Of a stretch of 64,000 bases of DNA, positions 62,814 to 64,000 are shown one piece after another. Where the stretch lies: positions 30,365-94,364 of the forward strand of contig JANPJV010000212.1 of the NCBI GenBank assembly GCA_031425695.1, given 5' to 3'. This DNA is from JANPJV01 sp031425695. Lineage in GTDB: Bacteria > Pseudomonadota > Gammaproteobacteria > Xanthomonadales > SZUA-5. Made by a program: the position numbers and the translations under genes. Below the pieces are notes generated by a model that saw only the letters and a list, made by a program, of their open reading frames with translations, ran no database searches and was not told where the DNA came from. The first letter of the stretch is position 1. Each line of letters starts with the position of its first letter.

Positions 62814-63836
62814 ATGAAAATCCCACGGCTCGCGCTGGTCGTCATCGCGCTGGCACTGATCGTCGTTTTCTGGCGTTCGGGTGCACGCACGCAGAAGCCG
62901 GTCGAGCCAGTTGGCAGCGAGGCGGTGATGACCTCGCCCCCAGGTCTTGCGCCGCAAGAACCATCGCGGCCATGGCCGCTCCCACCAGAACCGCTCCCGC
63001 AAGCGCAAGCCGCGAAGCTCAATCTCGAGCTCCCGCCGTCTCTGGCCGGGACCGAGATCGATGGCGCGGTGGAGCTCGACGCGAATGGTCAGCTCAAGCC
63101 CACGCATTCGCTGCGCCGGCTGTTCGATCAGGTACTCACGCTGGTTGGCGAGCGCAGCATCGATGAGATTCGCGCCCTGCTCGCCCAGCGCCTGGATACG
63201 CTGACCACTGTCGAGGGCAAGGCGCAGGTGCTGGCTGCTTTTGAACGCTACCTGCGCTATCTGCAGGCTGCGAGCGATGCTGCGCCGGCGCTGCAGGGGC
63301 TCGATCTGCAGGGCCGCCTGGCCGCGCTCAAGGAACTGCGTCGGCAACAGCTCGGCAGCGAAATGGCCGACGCTTTTTTTGCCGAGGAGGAGGCCTACCA
63401 GGCGTTCACCCTCGCCGGCCGTGCGTTGGCTGACACGCCCAACCTCACGATCGAAGAACGCGCCGCACGCGAGCGCGAGCTGATTGCCGCGCTGCCCGAA
63501 TCCGCGCGCACACCGTTGCTCGAACAGCGCGCAACCGAAGCCGCGCTCGCCGATGCCGATCGCATCGAAGCGAGCACTACCGACGCTGCCGAACGCGAAC
63601 GCCTGCGCGAGGAACGCTTCGGCGCAGAAGCGGCCGCGCGCATGCAGGCACTCGACCAGGAACGCGCCCTATGGGCGCAGCGCGTGGCCGCCTACCAGGC
63701 CGAACGCGCGCGCATCCGCGCCATGCGCATGCACTCCGGCGCCCAGCAGAACGCACTCGACGAATACCTGAGTCGCGAGTTCGACGAGGCCGAGCAGCGG
63801 CGGATCCGGTCGTTGGAGGCCGTGGGGGAGATTTAG
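62814..63836 (+). CDS. lifO: lipase-specific foldase (Lif)
   Basis: Lif is an inner-membrane-anchored periplasmic chaperone that folds its partner lipase. The 340-residue protein has a single N-terminal membrane helix (about 5-20), a proline-rich spacer (about 25-65), the Lif motif near PSLAGTEIDGAVELDANGQL followed by RRLFDQVLTLVGERS, and a long helical C-terminus rich in charged residues. The ATG is preceded by AAAGGAG. At 340 residues it is typical. The 164 bp after it, to the window end, show no gene. Confidence 0.93.
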   Translation: MKIPRLALVVIALALIVVFWRSGARTQKPVEPVGSEAVMTSPPGLAPQEPSRPWPLPPEPLPQAQAAKLNLELPPSLAGTEIDGAVELDANGQLKPTHSLRRLFDQVLTLVGERSIDEIRALLAQRLDTLTTVEGKAQVLAAFERYLRYLQAASDAAPALQGLDLQGRLAALKELRRQQLGSEMADAFFAEEEAYQAFTLAGRALADTPNLTIEERAARERELIAALPESARTPLLEQRATEAALADADRIEASTTDAAERERLREERFGAEAAARMQALDQERALWAQRVAAYQAERARIRAMRMHSGAQQNALDEYLSREFDEAEQRRIRSLEAVGEI

Positions 63837-64000
63837 GCCGGTGAGGTAGCGTGGCACTGAGCGCGCGCGGAGCCAGGCCAACGCTGGAATGTGGATCGCG
63901 GCCGCCGCCCGGTTGTACTCGGTGGGCGCGTTCGGCGGCGCAAATGTAAAGGTGGGGCGGGGGACGCGGCGGTGGGGCGCTCACGGGAATAGGCAAGGGC

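Overview
The window is GC-rich chromosomal DNA of a gammaproteobacterium. Gene families and gene order point to the Xanthomonadales/Lysobacterales, perhaps a Rhodanobacteraceae-like lineage (an inference; no rRNA or tRNA is present). Supporting signs are the holB-pilZ junction, the lepA-lepB-DUF4845-rnc-era run, the rpoE-rseA-rseB block, the rpmF-fabH-fabD-fabG-acpP-fabF block, and a Pseudomonas-type lipase with its foldase. Short dispersed inverted repeats of at least eight kinds fill most gaps.

Layout. 0-7.4 kb (minus): era, rnc, DUF4845, lepB, lepA, rseB, rseA, rpoE, with a sigma-E type promoter before rpoE. 7.6-16.5 kb: a stress island with a zinc dehydrogenase, a BON protein, an NtrC-family sigma-54 activator overlapping a 61-residue mini-protein, a receiver protein, a hemerythrin, three disordered low-complexity proteins (one with KGG-type motifs) and an alpha/beta hydrolase. 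Five well-placed sigma-54 promoter sequences sit in this island, four of them as two divergent pairs. 16.6-21.0 kb: a di-haem cytochrome c peroxidase, a YfiR-like protein and a TonB-dependent receptor. 21.3-28.1 kb: a GGDEF/EAL protein, a small Ycf46-N-like protein, PilZ, holB, mltG and pabC. 28.3-36.2 kb: a kaiC-kaiB-phosphodiesterase operon behind a hybrid histidine kinase. 36.5-40.8 kb (plus): a compact archaic (spore coat U type) chaperone-usher pilus operon. 40.8-43.5 kb: gene remnants, a DUF3500 protein and a FixJ-like regulator. 43.6-52.6 kb (minus): pabB, a DUF3089 hydrolase, a VOC protein, fabF, acpP, fabG, fabD, fabH, rpmF, yceD. 52.8-63.8 kb (mostly plus): a membrane protein, maf, moxR-DUF58-tgpA, an Slp lipoprotein, nfuA (minus), phhB, a CPBP-like membrane protein, the lipase and its foldase.

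How the parts may work together. Signalling genes in 21-36 kb converge on cyclic di-GMP: two EAL proteins with altered GGDEF sites, PilZ and a YfiR homologue. The clock-type proteins KaiC and KaiB are translationally coupled to one of the EAL proteins, and a divergent pilus operon lies next door, so the block may time or tune surface attachment (inference). The fatty-acid block normally continues from fabF through pabC, mltG, tmk and holB. Here about 15.5 kb of regulators and pilus genes lie between pabB and pabC; plsX and tmk are not at their usual places.

The strongest candidates for something not described before are the sigma-54 regulon of disordered and stress proteins around 8-16.5 kb, and the kaiCB-phosphodiesterase operon. 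Also notable are repeat elements that supply the stop codons of several genes, and a perfect 28-bp palindrome upstream of fabH.
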